Assembly: GCF_004769235.1 (NCBI RefSeq)
Contig: NZ_RQFG01000012.1
Location: 274,718-338,717, forward strand
Direction of reading: 5' to 3'
Origin: Leptospira kanakyensis
GTDB taxonomy: Bacteria; Spirochaetota; Leptospiria; Leptospirales; Leptospiraceae
DNA length: 64,000 nt
In this document: positions 46,250-55,540 of the stretch, in pieces
Numbering within the stretch: the stretch's first letter is position 1
How the letters are laid out: every line of letters begins with the position of its first letter
Program-made: the position numbers and the translations under genes
Notes under the pieces: generated by a model
Told to the model about the DNA's origin: nothing
The model's database searches: none
Seen by the model: the letters and a program-made list of their open reading frames with translations, nothing else

Positions 46250-47485
46250 TTATTTGGAACTCCGATGATGATATGATTCAAATTCAATGGCTACGGGTAG
46301 ACCAGATGGAACAAACTTAGGAATCTTTGGCATGTTCGTTTCATCATTCAATGTACCTAGAAATGAAATTAGAGACTTAATTTCCTTTTCGCTAAGGTCC
46401 ATTTTTCTAACATGCCAATGGATTCTGAGATCATTAGAAGCACCGTTCCCCCTTCCTCCGCCCTCATTATAAAAATTGATCACTTCTTCTAAAGTTTCTA
46501 AATTTCCCGAATGCATATAAGGTGCGGTTTTCGTAATATTTCTCAAAGTTGGAACCCGAAAAGATCCTCTTAGTAATTCTTGTCCTGTAATGGATTCTCT
46601 ACCATAGTCTCTTTCTCCTGAATCAAGAGTCCCAATGGTAGCAAAAACATTATTCGTAAACATTGGCGGTGGATGGCATTCGGCACATCTTGCTACAAAA
46701 GAACGAAAGACATTATAACCTAACAATTCTTCGCTACTCATTGCTTTTTTATCTCCGGCAGACCATTTATCAAATCGACTGCTAAAAGAAACCAGTGACC
46801 TTTCAAAAGAAGAAATGGCATCAATGACTAACGCTGCTGTTATTTTTTTTTCTTTTACGCCATAGGCTTGGCGGAACATTTTTTGGTAAAACGGGAGAGC
46901 ATTCAACCGTGATTCGATTATTTCTTGCGAACTTCCCATTTCTTCTGGAGAATAGAGTGGCCCTTCTGCTTGGTCTTCCAAACTAGAAGCTCTCCCATCC
47001 CAAAATAAATTTTTCATATAAACAACATTCCATAAACTTGGTGCCGACCTTTTTAAGGTAACTCCATCTTTTCGATTCGGCCCATATCCGATTCCACCAT
47101 TCCCAATACTTTGTTTTCTACCATCGGATAAACTATACGCGGGATGGTGACAATGAGCACAGGATAGTTGTTTATCACCTGATAGAATTGGATCGAAAAA
47201 AAGATATCTTCCTAAATCTATCACACGGGGATCAAGTTTAGGCATTGGAAGGGGTTGGCCAAGACCACCATTTTTCTCTAATGAAACAATGTATTTGTAA
47301 TCAATTACACAAAACTGATTCTGTTTTTTCCATCCCGAGGGACAAATCGAAGAAAGAAAAAAATCGGAAGGTGGCACAACAACTTCGAACGCGGAAGTTT
47401 CTTGAATGATCTTAGATTCTACTTTAGAACAATAACAAAATAAAATGAGAGAGGCAAAGAATCCAAAACAAAAGTGAGACTTCAC
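46250..47485 (-). CDS. di-haem cytochrome c peroxidase/MauG family lipoprotein
   Basis: Two CxxCH haem sites are visible: CAHCH (Cys109, Cys112, His113) and CAECHPPPM (about residue 262). Family signatures KLDPRVIDLGRYLFFDPILS, LWNVVYMKNLFWDGRASSLE, MHSGNLETLEEVINFYNEGG and FLGTLND are present. A leader ending LFCYC suggests lipid anchoring. The enzyme reduces peroxide or, as in MauG, oxidises a protein substrate. The upstream FNR-like box would fit induction at low oxygen. First gene of a three-gene operon. Confidence 0.9.
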   Translation of the reverse strand: MKSHFCFGFFASLILFCYCSKVESKIIQETSAFEVVVPPSDFFLSSICPSGWKKQNQFCVIDYKYIVSLEKNGGLGQPLPMPKLDPRVIDLGRYLFFDPILSGDKQLSCAHCHHPAYSLSDGRKQSIGNGGIGYGPNRKDGVTLKRSAPSLWNVVYMKNLFWDGRASSLEDQAEGPLYSPEEMGSSQEIIESRLNALPFYQKMFRQAYGVKEKKITAALVIDAISSFERSLVSFSSRFDKWSAGDKKAMSSEELLGYNVFRSFVARCAECHPPPMFTNNVFATIGTLDSGERDYGRESITGQELLRGSFRVPTLRNITKTAPYMHSGNLETLEEVINFYNEGGGRGNGASNDLRIHWHVRKMDLSEKEIKSLISFLGTLNDETNMPKIPKFVPSGLPVAIEFESYHHRSSK

Positions 47486-47522
47486 AAGACAAAGGAAACA
47501 AAGAGAGTCAAGATAGAAATCA

Positions 47523-47541
47523 TTTTAATCAATGATTAAAA
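47523..47541. promoter_or_regulatory. palindrome TTTTAATCA-A-TGATTAAAA
   Basis: Exact 9-bp arms around one base, 38 bp upstream of the di-haem peroxidase start. The position near a promoter and the symmetry suggest an operator. Confidence 0.5.
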
Positions 47542-47592
47542 AAAGAAATCATACAAATTAACCATCAAAATTTTATACCCACCAAAGGCTCA

Positions 47593-47606
47593 TTGATATA
47601 TATCAA
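47593..47606. promoter_or_regulatory. FNR/CRP-type box TTGATATATATCAA
   Basis: A perfect match to the FNR consensus TTGAT-N4-ATCAA. It sits 108 bp upstream of the di-haem peroxidase and 115 bp upstream of the divergent antiporter, so it could regulate either. Peroxidases of this family are FNR-controlled in other bacteria; the regulator here is not known. Confidence 0.6.
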
Positions 47607-47720
47607 TCATTACAAATGTGACTTCAAGTTCACATGAAAACGAATCCCATTGATCCAAAGAAGCAGAATCCGCGACAAAAAAAGATTGTAACATGAGGAC
47701 TATTATCATTCTAATTTTAT

Positions 47721-49424
47721 ATGCCCCATGAAGTTAATTTGATTTCAACTGTTGCTGTCGGCCTTGGTCTGGCAATGATCTTAGGATTTATCTCCATCCG
47801 TCTAAGAATGCCTCCACTCGTGGGATATTTAATTGCTGGCATCATTGTTGGTCCTTACGTCCCAGGTTTTGTGGCGGATGCGGAACTTACTGCACAACTT
47901 GCTGAAATAGGTGTCATGTTGCTGATGTTTGGTGTAGGACTTCATTTTTCCATCGAAGACTTAATGTCGGTAAAACGCATTGCGATCCCTGGCGCCATTG
48001 TACAAATTTTAGTAGCAACCATACTCGGAGCCGCTGCCATTTTATTCTGGGGAGGCAGTTGGGGAGAAGCCGCTGTATTTGGGTTGGCACTTTCTGTTGC
48101 CAGTACAGTAGTACTCCTCAAGGCACTGGAAACACGCGGTGTCATCGATAGCATCAATGGGCGCATCGCCATCGGTTGGTTAGTCGTAGAAGATTTAGTA
48201 ATGGTACTTGTGCTTGTATTATTACCACCTTTAGCGGGAATCATGGGTAGCCAGGCTTCCGGCATCAATCAGACAAATGATACAAATATAATGGTTACAC
48301 TTGTTGTGACCCTCGCCAAAGTAATCGCATTTGTGATCGTTATGTTGGTAGTAGGAAAACGTTTGTTACCCAAAGTTTTGTGGTGGGTTACCGGCACCGG
48401 TTCACGTGAGTTATTCAGTTTGTGTGTTATTGCTACAGCAGTCGGCGTGGCTTATGGATCCGCCCTATTATTCGACGTATCTTTTGCATTAGGTGCTTTT
48501 TTTGCCGGTATGATGTTACGTGAATCTGAATTCAGTCATCGAGCAGCAGAAGAGTCACTGCCCTTACGTGATGCCTTTGCCGTATTATTTTTTGTTTCCG
48601 TCGGAATGATTTTTGATCCACATATCTTGGTGGAACAACCGTTAAAGGTGTTTGCTGTCATTGCCATCATCATGTTCGGAAAAACACTCGTTGCCATCGC
48701 ACTAGTGCTCATCTTTCGTTATCCGCTAAACACCGCATTAACAGTGGGTGCGAGTCTTGCCCAAATTGGTGAATTCTCGTTTATTTTAGCCGGCTTAGGT
48801 GTGAGTCTGGGTCTTTTAGACATAGAGGGTCGAAACTTAATTGTCGCAGGTGCTTTGGTTTCCATTGCATTTAACTCCACATTGTTTGCAGCACTGGAAC
48901 CGTTTCAAAAATGGATCCGCAAACATTCCTCTTTCGCACGCAAACTAGAAATGCCGGATGATCCTCTTTCCATGTTACCAATGTCTACAGATAATGTTTT
49001 TTTATCTGGTCAAGTTGTGTTAGTCGGTTATGGTCGAGTCGGAAAACGGATTGCCAATGCTCTGGATGAACATAAAATCCCTTACGTTATTGCAGAATCC
49101 AACCGTGAGATTGTGGAAAAATTACGCGCAAGAGAAATTCCTGCCGTGTGCGGTGACGCATCAGATCCCAATGTATTAGTTCAAGCACATATTGCCCATG
49201 CAAGTTTGTTAGTTGCTGCGACTTCAAATACATTCCATGTACGCCAAATGGTTGAAATCGCACGTAAACTGAATCCAAAAATCGAAACCGTCATTCGCAC
49301 ACACAATGAGGACGAGGCAAAGTTATGGACAGAAGAGAAAATTGGTAAAATTTTTCTCAGCGAACAACAACTTGCTTCCGGTATGGCAGAACACGTATTA
49401 AAACGTATGGGAAAACTAGTTTAA
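47721..49424 (+). CDS. YbaL/KefB-like CPA2 cation:proton antiporter
   Basis: A 567-residue protein with about 12 helices of the CPA2 antiporter fold and a C-terminal TrkA-N (RCK) domain (VVLVGYGRVGKRIANALDEH, GDASDPNVLVQAHI). The opening segment RMPPLVGYLIAGIIVGPYVP and VMLLMFGVGLHFSIEDLMSV closely match E. coli YbaL. It exchanges K+ or Na+ for H+, with the RCK domain sensing nucleotides. The reading frame uses more G/C-ending codons (many CGT/CGC, GTG, GGC) than neighbouring genes, which suggests acquisition from a higher-GC donor. The ribosome binding site is poor. Confidence 0.9.
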   Translation: MPHEVNLISTVAVGLGLAMILGFISIRLRMPPLVGYLIAGIIVGPYVPGFVADAELTAQLAEIGVMLLMFGVGLHFSIEDLMSVKRIAIPGAIVQILVATILGAAAILFWGGSWGEAAVFGLALSVASTVVLLKALETRGVIDSINGRIAIGWLVVEDLVMVLVLVLLPPLAGIMGSQASGINQTNDTNIMVTLVVTLAKVIAFVIVMLVVGKRLLPKVLWWVTGTGSRELFSLCVIATAVGVAYGSALLFDVSFALGAFFAGMMLRESEFSHRAAEESLPLRDAFAVLFFVSVGMIFDPHILVEQPLKVFAVIAIIMFGKTLVAIALVLIFRYPLNTALTVGASLAQIGEFSFILAGLGVSLGLLDIEGRNLIVAGALVSIAFNSTLFAALEPFQKWIRKHSSFARKLEMPDDPLSMLPMSTDNVFLSGQVVLVGYGRVGKRIANALDEHKIPYVIAESNREIVEKLRAREIPAVCGDASDPNVLVQAHIAHASLLVAATSNTFHVRQMVEIARKLNPKIETVIRTHNEDEAKLWTEEKIGKIFLSEQQLASGMAEHVLKRMGKLV

Positions 49425-49461
49425 ATCGAGATCTTTTTGTAGGTTTCGTTAGGTGATAAAC

Positions 49462-50346
49462 TCAGCTAAACTGAAATCCATATTGGTTTTGGCTTTCGAA
49501 CATACCTGGTTTGAAATTTCCGATTTTCTCTAAGGGACTTGTAATTTGCAAAAGGGAACCGGGACTCACATGTAAATATACGAGCGTCGTTTTTATATCC
49601 GCATGACCTAGAAGTTTTTGAATATAAACCAAACCATATCCATCCTCCAGAAGGTGAGTTGCAAAAGAATGGCGGAGAGTATGGACAGTGCCATATTTCC
49701 GAATCCCAGCGAGTTTTCTAATTTTTTGAAAGGCAGCTTGGATGGAGCGTATACTAACAGCAACATCTTTCCCTTTATGAGAAAAAAACAAATAGGATTT
49801 AGGATTATAAATTTTTATATATTGTTTGAGTAAAGCGGCAGTTTTATCTGCTAAAATTGCATATCTTGCATGACCACCCTTCCCTGATTCGATAAATATT
49901 GCCTTCCTTTCAAAATCAATATTTGATATCTGTAAGTTCACCACTTCACCAATACGTATCCCTGAAGAATATAGTAAGGTAAAAATAATTTTCTCCCAAA
50001 ACGTACAACAATTGGAAAGTAAACTAACTATCTCTGTTTGGCTAAACACAGAAACAACCGTTCGTTTTCTTTTTGGTAAGGGAACCAGCTGTAACATCTC
50101 TTTTCGATCTATTAAAGAATAAAAAAGCAGAATTGCACTATAAAAATTAATCAGAGAAGAATCAGAGCGATTTTCCAACCTCAGATATAGGAAAAATTTA
50201 TATATATCTGTAGGTTCCAAATCCAAAGGAGACTTTTGAAAGTGCCGAGTTAATACAGTCATACATGTTGTGTAATTCCGAATTGTTTTCGTTGCATATC
50301 CATGGACGATCATATCACTGATCATTTTATCTTTTAACATACCCAT
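49462..50346 (-). CDS. tyrosine recombinase (phage-integrase family)
   Basis: The N-terminal 90 residues form a SAM-like core-binding domain. The catalytic domain has all expected residues: Arg131 in [10 protein letters not shown], Lys156 in ESGKGGHAR, His222-x2-Arg225 in [12 protein letters not shown], His248 in [10 protein letters not shown] and nucleophile Tyr257 in LVYLHVS. It appears intact at 294 residues. The domain style is close to recombinases found with transposons or integrons. No attachment repeats or cargo genes were recognised next to it, so it may be a leftover of a lost element or have a house-keeping role. Confidence 0.88.
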   Translation of the reverse strand: MGMLKDKMISDMIVHGYATKTIRNYTTCMTVLTRHFQKSPLDLEPTDIYKFFLYLRLENRSDSSLINFYSAILLFYSLIDRKEMLQLVPLPKRKRTVVSVFSQTEIVSLLSNCCTFWEKIIFTLLYSSGIRIGEVVNLQISNIDFERKAIFIESGKGGHARYAILADKTAALLKQYIKIYNPKSYLFFSHKGKDVAVSIRSIQAAFQKIRKLAGIRKYGTVHTLRHSFATHLLEDGYGLVYIQKLLGHADIKTTLVYLHVSPGSLLQITSPLEKIGNFKPGMFESQNQYGFQFS

Positions 50347-50626
50347 TCTTACATAAGTTTAAATGTATGAAATAGGAAAACGGTTTTTAGGTATTACTAC
50401 TTTGTTTTATTTGTCCCGACAGTATCATTTTATTCCCACTGATTCCGAACAAAAAAATCAAGATATTCAAATTCCCTATGTAAAAATCTCGTTTTAAATC
50501 GATACAAAGTTTCTGAATCAGTGCAGTCAATTTCCATACTCAAATTTGTATCCTTTTTAAGAAATTAATCATAAATTATTCCCTGCGTTTCCCCGTCTTA
50601 TTTTAATAGCAATACAGCGAGATCGA

Positions 50627-52264
50627 ATGACCCAAATGAATTCTAATAACAAAGGAGAAGATAACGACGACGGCCAAATAATCCGCCATGAAAGGCATCG
50701 TTTTGCTGAGTTAGTGAGAGCAATGAATGCAGGTACCTGGGAAACGGATCTCATAGGCAATACAAGTATCGTCAACGAACGGTATGCAGAAATTTTAGGT
50801 TATACATTAGAAGAACTTGGACCAGTCAATTATGATGTATGGACAGGACTCACCCATCCGGATGACATGATCCGACTCAATCAAGTACTCGAAGAACATT
50901 TTGCAGGGAAAAAACCCTATTACGAATGTGAAGTCCGAATGAAACATAAAAATGGTCATTGGGTTTGGATTCTTGATAAAGGGAGAGTTGCTGAATGGAC
51001 AGAGGATGGGAAACCAGCGTTTATGTTTGGGTCTCACCAAGACATAACATCCATTAAAGAAACAGAGGAAGAATTAAGAATAGCAAAAGAAGAAGCAATT
51101 CGTGCGACCCAATCTAAATCTGAATTTCTAGCCAACATGAGTCACGAAATCCGAACACCATTAAACGCAGTCATAGGTTATCTGGATCTAATGCTTCAAG
51201 GGAAAGAAGAAGTTAGAAAAGAATATTTAGAAATTGCTCATACATCTGCTTTATCATTACTCGACCTGATCAATGACATCTTAGATTTTTCGAAAATTGA
51301 AGCAGGAAAGCTAGAACTTCATTTTGAATTCTTTCCTATCCGAACCCTCGTTGACCAATTAAGATCTATATTGTTTTACTCTTTTCAAAAAAAGGATATT
51401 GAGTTTAAAATCCAAATTGATCCCCAAATCCCTGAATTTTTAAAAATGGATTTGATTCGCCTTAGGCAGATTCTGATCAATCTCATTGGGAACGCGGTGA
51501 AATTCACCGAAAAGGGATTTGTCACTTTTGAAATTAAAGTTTTAAAACTGAATAACGATACCGAAGCCAATCTTCTTTTTAGTGTTCAAGACACTGGAAT
51601 TGGAATCGAAAAAGAAAGTTTTGATAAAATCTTTGAAATGTTCTCCCAAGAAGATTCCTCTACTACAAGAAAGTATGGTGGAACCGGACTTGGACTCACA
51701 ATTACCAATCATTTATTAAAACAAATGAATTCAAAACTACAACTTGAAAGTGAGTTCGGAACTGGAAGTAACTTCTCTTTTGTTTTAAAAATGGAATTTT
51801 CAAATTCGATACAAGAACCAGTCCCAAAAAATTCTGAAGAATCCAAACATGAAACCATTCAATCAAACCATTCACTCATTTCGATCCAACCAAAAATTTT
51901 AATCGTAGATGACAACGAAATCAACTTAACCTTACTTAAGACAATGCTCCAAAGGATTGTACCAAAAGCTCTAGTCTTACAAGCAATAGATGGCGAAGAA
52001 GCAATTTCTATTTATCAAAAGGAAACCCCTGATTTTATTTTTATGGACATTCAAATGCCTAAAACAAATGGATTTGATGCCACTTTAAAAATTAGGGAAA
52101 TTCAAAAATCAAACCCCAAAAACGTGATCATTGTAGCGTTAACTGCCGGTGAAACCACTGACGAAAAAGAAAAATCTTTCCAAGTTGGCTTTGATGATTT
52201 TATCTCAAAACCTGTCGTTTCAAAAACAATTGCTAATTGCCTTACTAAATTTTTCCTAAGGTAA
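50627..52264 (+). CDS. hybrid sensor histidine kinase with PAS and receiver domains
   Basis: A cytoplasmic protein with a PAS domain (residues about 30-145: MNAGTWETDLIGNTSIVNER, HWVWILDKGRVAEW), HisKA with NMSHEIRTPLNAVIGYLDL (His173), HATPase with RQILINLIGNAVKFTEKG, DTGIGIEKESF and YGGTGLGLTITNHLL, and a C-terminal receiver (ILIVDDNEINLTLL, Asp in FMDIQMPKTNG, Lys in ISKPVV). No membrane segment, so it likely senses a cytoplasmic signal such as redox or a ligand. The 280-bp upstream gap is AT-rich and featureless. Confidence 0.9.
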   Translation: MTQMNSNNKGEDNDDGQIIRHERHRFAELVRAMNAGTWETDLIGNTSIVNERYAEILGYTLEELGPVNYDVWTGLTHPDDMIRLNQVLEEHFAGKKPYYECEVRMKHKNGHWVWILDKGRVAEWTEDGKPAFMFGSHQDITSIKETEEELRIAKEEAIRATQSKSEFLANMSHEIRTPLNAVIGYLDLMLQGKEEVRKEYLEIAHTSALSLLDLINDILDFSKIEAGKLELHFEFFPIRTLVDQLRSILFYSFQKKDIEFKIQIDPQIPEFLKMDLIRLRQILINLIGNAVKFTEKGFVTFEIKVLKLNNDTEANLLFSVQDTGIGIEKESFDKIFEMFSQEDSSTTRKYGGTGLGLTITNHLLKQMNSKLQLESEFGTGSNFSFVLKMEFSNSIQEPVPKNSEESKHETIQSNHSLISIQPKILIVDDNEINLTLLKTMLQRIVPKALVLQAIDGEEAISIYQKETPDFIFMDIQMPKTNGFDATLKIREIQKSNPKNVIIVALTAGETTDEKEKSFQVGFDDFISKPVVSKTIANCLTKFFLR

Positions 52265-52595
52265 AATTACACATAAAATATAATTCCGATTTATATACTC
52301 ATGGTGGTGAACCAAAAGGTTCGTTGGCCTGACTCAAAGGGGATGGAAAGTTTGGTGTGATTTGGGGTAGAATGTTTTGAGCGTTCCCAATGCGATTTAA
52401 GTTTTAAAATAATATTTAGGGCTGGGTCGGGCCTCTCTGGGGTGCGCTTACGCTCCCGTCGCCAAAATAGACTCGCCTTCCACACAACTCACCTCCTATC
52501 ATGACGGATAGATTCCGAATTTTTAAAAAACTAAACCTTCATTTTTCAATTTGATTTCGGAATACCAACTCTAAATTTTTGATATGGTTTAATAC
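52265..52595. other. intergenic region with element copy C
   Basis: The gap holds a short hairpin (GAACC, 52309-52313, and GGTTC, 52318-52322, around AAAA) that may end the kinase transcript, then copy C of the dispersed element, then AT-rich DNA before the cyclase. No gene is evident. Confidence 0.55.
52378..52462 (+). repeat. GC-rich dispersed intergenic element, copy C
   Basis: Starts GAGCGTTCCCAATGCG, has an AT-rich middle, and ends with GGGTCGGGCCTCTCTGGGGT followed by a GCGCTTACGCTCCCGTC block (the end is 52462). This copy gives the clearest consensus of the 3' half. Confidence 0.6.
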
Positions 52596-53837
52596 ATGAA
52601 ACTTTCATTAGTTGATGAAATCTTAATCGCAAGGGAGATGAAAAACGAAAAAACTGTCGCTTTTGTTCGGTTTGCCCTATTTTCAGTCACTTCTATTTTA
52701 GATAGTTTATCCTATTTTGGATGGATCCATTATACCATTGTTCCGACAAGCCTCATCACTGTTGGATTGGATATTTTATTTCTAATCTTTGCCACCCTTG
52801 TTTTGTTTTTTTTGTTTTATTTACCTTACAAACCGTATCTGAAATTTTTCACGATCACTTTAGATTATTTCATCATTGGCCTTATGATTTTTCTTGACCC
52901 AACGATTCTAAAAGGAAACGGCCTCATCTATTTTATCGCAATGACAAGTGCCATGTTTGTTTTCCAGTTCAATCTTCTGAGGCACTCGAAAGCAGGAACG
53001 ATCTACGGCGCTATTTTGGCATTTATCTATTTCCTTGTGGTCTCCATTGGATTAGAAGATGGTTACCCATTTGATTTGATTCCCATGATATTTGGATTGG
53101 CGATGATGCTTGGAATGGGATATCTAACTACAGTTTCCAATATCGAAATGGTAAAAGAAGCCAATGCAAAACAAATGATGGAAAGATTTCTTCCTTCACA
53201 GTTAGTCAGTGAATTTTATAAAAACAAGGTGCAGTTAGAGCCTGGTGGTGAAAACAAAGAAGTAACCGTTCTTTTTTCAGACATCCGATCTTTTACAAAA
53301 TTTTCAGAACAACGGTCTGCCGAAGAAGTTGTTCAATTTTTAAATGAATATTTATCTCGCATGACAGATGTCATATTCAAATTCAACGGAACAATTGATA
53401 AGTTTATCGGCGATGCCATCATGACCATATTTGGTGCGCCATTCAAACGAGATGATGACGCACTCCGCGCCGTCAAATCTGCTGTGGCAATGATTCGCGA
53501 ATTGGAAAAATTAAACCAAAAGATGGTGAATCCAGAAGACAGATTACAAGTTGGAATAGGAATCCATACTGGAGATGCCATTGTTGGCAATATCGGCTCA
53601 GATCGAAGGTTGGATTATACCGTCATTGGTGACAATGTAAACTTAGCCTCTAGGATAGAAGGATTAACAAAACATTACAATTGCCCGATACTCATATCGG
53701 ATGCCACTTTCAAACAAGTAGCCGGCAAATACTCGCTAGATGATGGTTTCGAGATTAGAGAAATTGATCAAGTAGTTGTCAAAGGGAAATCAAAACCAAT
53801 CACCGTGTATGAAGTGATTTGTTTTTCCCTTCCTTGA
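52596..53837 (+). CDS. membrane adenylate/guanylate cyclase
   Basis: About six hydrophobic helices (residues 25-185) are followed by a class III cyclase: EVTVLFSDIRSFTKFSEQRS with the first metal Asp, DKFIGDAIMTIFGAPF with the second, and RLDYTVIGDNVNLASRIEGL. The short cytoplasmic link has MMERFLPSQLVSEFYKN, a usual cyclase signal helix. It makes cAMP (or cGMP) and is the second cyclase in the window; unlike the one at 25.5 kb it lacks a large extracellular sensor. Confidence 0.9.
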   Translation: MKLSLVDEILIAREMKNEKTVAFVRFALFSVTSILDSLSYFGWIHYTIVPTSLITVGLDILFLIFATLVLFFLFYLPYKPYLKFFTITLDYFIIGLMIFLDPTILKGNGLIYFIAMTSAMFVFQFNLLRHSKAGTIYGAILAFIYFLVVSIGLEDGYPFDLIPMIFGLAMMLGMGYLTTVSNIEMVKEANAKQMMERFLPSQLVSEFYKNKVQLEPGGENKEVTVLFSDIRSFTKFSEQRSAEEVVQFLNEYLSRMTDVIFKFNGTIDKFIGDAIMTIFGAPFKRDDDALRAVKSAVAMIRELEKLNQKMVNPEDRLQVGIGIHTGDAIVGNIGSDRRLDYTVIGDNVNLASRIEGLTKHYNCPILISDATFKQVAGKYSLDDGFEIREIDQVVVKGKSKPITVYEVICFSLP

Positions 53838-53977
53838 TATCTTTCCTTTGAAGGGCCGATTTTAACAAAGTTCTGGTTCCTAAAATTGGTATTGTGCGAT
53901 TGTATACCGATAGAACATCCTGATTTTAGCGGATCATTTTGCAGCAATGCCTAAGTAGTTCCGAACGGAGAAATGCA

Positions 53978-54703
53978 ATGTCGGAATCAAATTCATTTTT
54001 CAAACGCAGTATCAAATCAGTCTTTAGTATTTTTCTCACACAGACCAAAGTTTCCAAAATGGAAAGACTCGCAGAAGGTTTTGTTCTCATCGAAATGACG
54101 GGAACAAAGTTAAAGGAAGCCAAGTGGGTTCCAGGAAGTAAGGTGCAAGTCGATGTAGGTAATCTTACCTACCGCACGTACACTCCCATCAGCGTGGATA
54201 AAAATGAAGGCAAACTCTCTTTTATCGCTTACAAGCGAAATGATGGCCCTGCCTCCACTTGGATCCATTCCTTAAAAGTAGGAGACCCTTGCGAAGTTTT
54301 CGGCCCTCGCGATTCTTTGGATTTTTCTAACATTGAAGAAGATGCCATCCTTTTCGGTGATGAGACTTCCTTTGGTATCGCGAAGGTTCTGCAAAACAAT
54401 GTGAAAAAGACATCTCACACTTTCCTCGAATTGAATTCGCTTGCATCAGGGAAAGAAGCTCTAGGTCATCTGGGAGTTACGGGGCATAGAACGATGGAAC
54501 GATCCCTTGATGGATCTCATCTCCAAGCAATGGCAAAGGAAATGTTTGATCTGATTTCAAAAATTCCCGACGCAAAAGTTTTTCTTACCGGACGGGCCAG
54601 TTCGATCCAACAAGTCAGAGCCTATTTGAAAAATTCGGGAATCCCCACTAACAAGCTAAAGGTTCGTGCCTACTGGGCAGATGGGAAAAAGGGATTGGAC
54701 TGA
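53978..54703 (+). CDS. siderophore-interacting (SIP) family FAD-dependent oxidoreductase
   Basis: The order FAD domain then NAD(P)-binding domain of SIP ferric reductases is visible: NLTYRTYTPISVDKNEGKLS with the RTYTP FAD motif, DGPASTWIHSLKVGDPCEVF, GPRDSLDF, and ILFGDETSFGIAKVL for the nucleotide pocket. The C-terminal ...YWADGKKGLD closes the fold. It could reduce ferric chelates or act as a general reductase. The upstream frame extends to a TTG, but the ATG at 53978 has GGAGA 6 nt before it. Confidence 0.85.
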   Translation: MSESNSFFKRSIKSVFSIFLTQTKVSKMERLAEGFVLIEMTGTKLKEAKWVPGSKVQVDVGNLTYRTYTPISVDKNEGKLSFIAYKRNDGPASTWIHSLKVGDPCEVFGPRDSLDFSNIEEDAILFGDETSFGIAKVLQNNVKKTSHTFLELNSLASGKEALGHLGVTGHRTMERSLDGSHLQAMAKEMFDLISKIPDAKVFLTGRASSIQQVRAYLKNSGIPTNKLKVRAYWADGKKGLD

Positions 54704-54733
54704 GGAGTGTATGTCTTGGCCCACTCTTTTTTT
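54703..54733 (+). terminator. Rho-independent terminator of the SIP-like gene
   Basis: AGGAGTG (54703-54709) pairs with CACTCTT (54722-54728), two of the pairs being G-U, and a run of eight T residues follows. Confidence 0.75.
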
Positions 54734-54801
54734 GCGATAAAAATTTCTCTTGCGAATCAAAGAGATTCGGTCTAAATCGTTCGTTGTAGATACGAAAGAA
54801 A

Positions 54802-55506
54802 ATGACTCCCATTAGAACCTATTTACTCACAATTTTTCTTTTGATTGGATTTGGAATTCCGCTCATTGCAGAACCATTATCGGTGACTAACCGAAAAGCC
54901 ATTGATGCCTTTTACCAGAAAAACTGGTCTCAGGCCAAAATGTGGTTCAAAGAAAGTTTAAAGAAAAATCCGAATGACCCATACGCAAACTATAACCTGG
55001 CCTGCGTTTACACCATCCTACTCAGTCAATGCGAGAATTTGACAGAAGAACAAGACGTTTTTCAGTTATTGCAACAGGCAGTCACATATAAAAAAACTTA
55101 CAAAAGTTTGATGCTGAAAGATAAAGATCTTTCCTTACTTCATAATACATACCGATTTAATGAGATTGCAGGTTTAAGTCCCAAAGAACTCTTTACAAAT
55201 ATAATTTGGTTTGGTCCAAGTCCAGGTGCTTATGGGCCAATCTCGGAAATCAAGTTTGATGCCAATGGTTCCTTTGAACTCTCTTTGGTTGCATTTCGGG
55301 AAAGTGACGGCACACTGGAAAAACCAAAGTATAGAGGAAAGTATCAATGGATTTCCGAACAAGTCATTCAATTAGAATTTCAAAAACTCCCTTCCTCACT
55401 TCCCCACCAAACAAAAAAAAGACAAGCCCGTTGGAATAAAGATAAACTCGAAATCGAAGGCTTTGACTATCAATTTCAAGATACACCCGACCGTTGCTCC
55501 GCCTAA
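54802..55506 (+). CDS. TPR-domain exported protein
   Basis: A signal peptide (YLLTIFLLIGFGIPLIAEP) precedes a TPR-like pair of helices (AIDAFYQKNWSQAKMWFKES, NPNDPYANYNLACVYTILLS), then a beta-rich domain with SEIKFDANGSFELSLVAFRE and GKYQWISEQVIQLEFQK. A single TPR unit is short; the protein may present a partner in the periplasm. It is followed by copy D of the dispersed element. Confidence 0.75.
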   Translation: MTPIRTYLLTIFLLIGFGIPLIAEPLSVTNRKAIDAFYQKNWSQAKMWFKESLKKNPNDPYANYNLACVYTILLSQCENLTEEQDVFQLLQQAVTYKKTYKSLMLKDKDLSLLHNTYRFNEIAGLSPKELFTNIIWFGPSPGAYGPISEIKFDANGSFELSLVAFRESDGTLEKPKYRGKYQWISEQVIQLEFQKLPSSLPHQTKKRQARWNKDKLEIEGFDYQFQDTPDRCSA

Positions 55507-55540
55507 ATCGATATGTAAATCGAATGTATGATTTAAAAGA

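Noticed and set aside
49425..50626. A complete insertion sequence or integron around the recombinase
   Set aside because: No terminal inverted repeats, attachment site array or cargo gene is visible.
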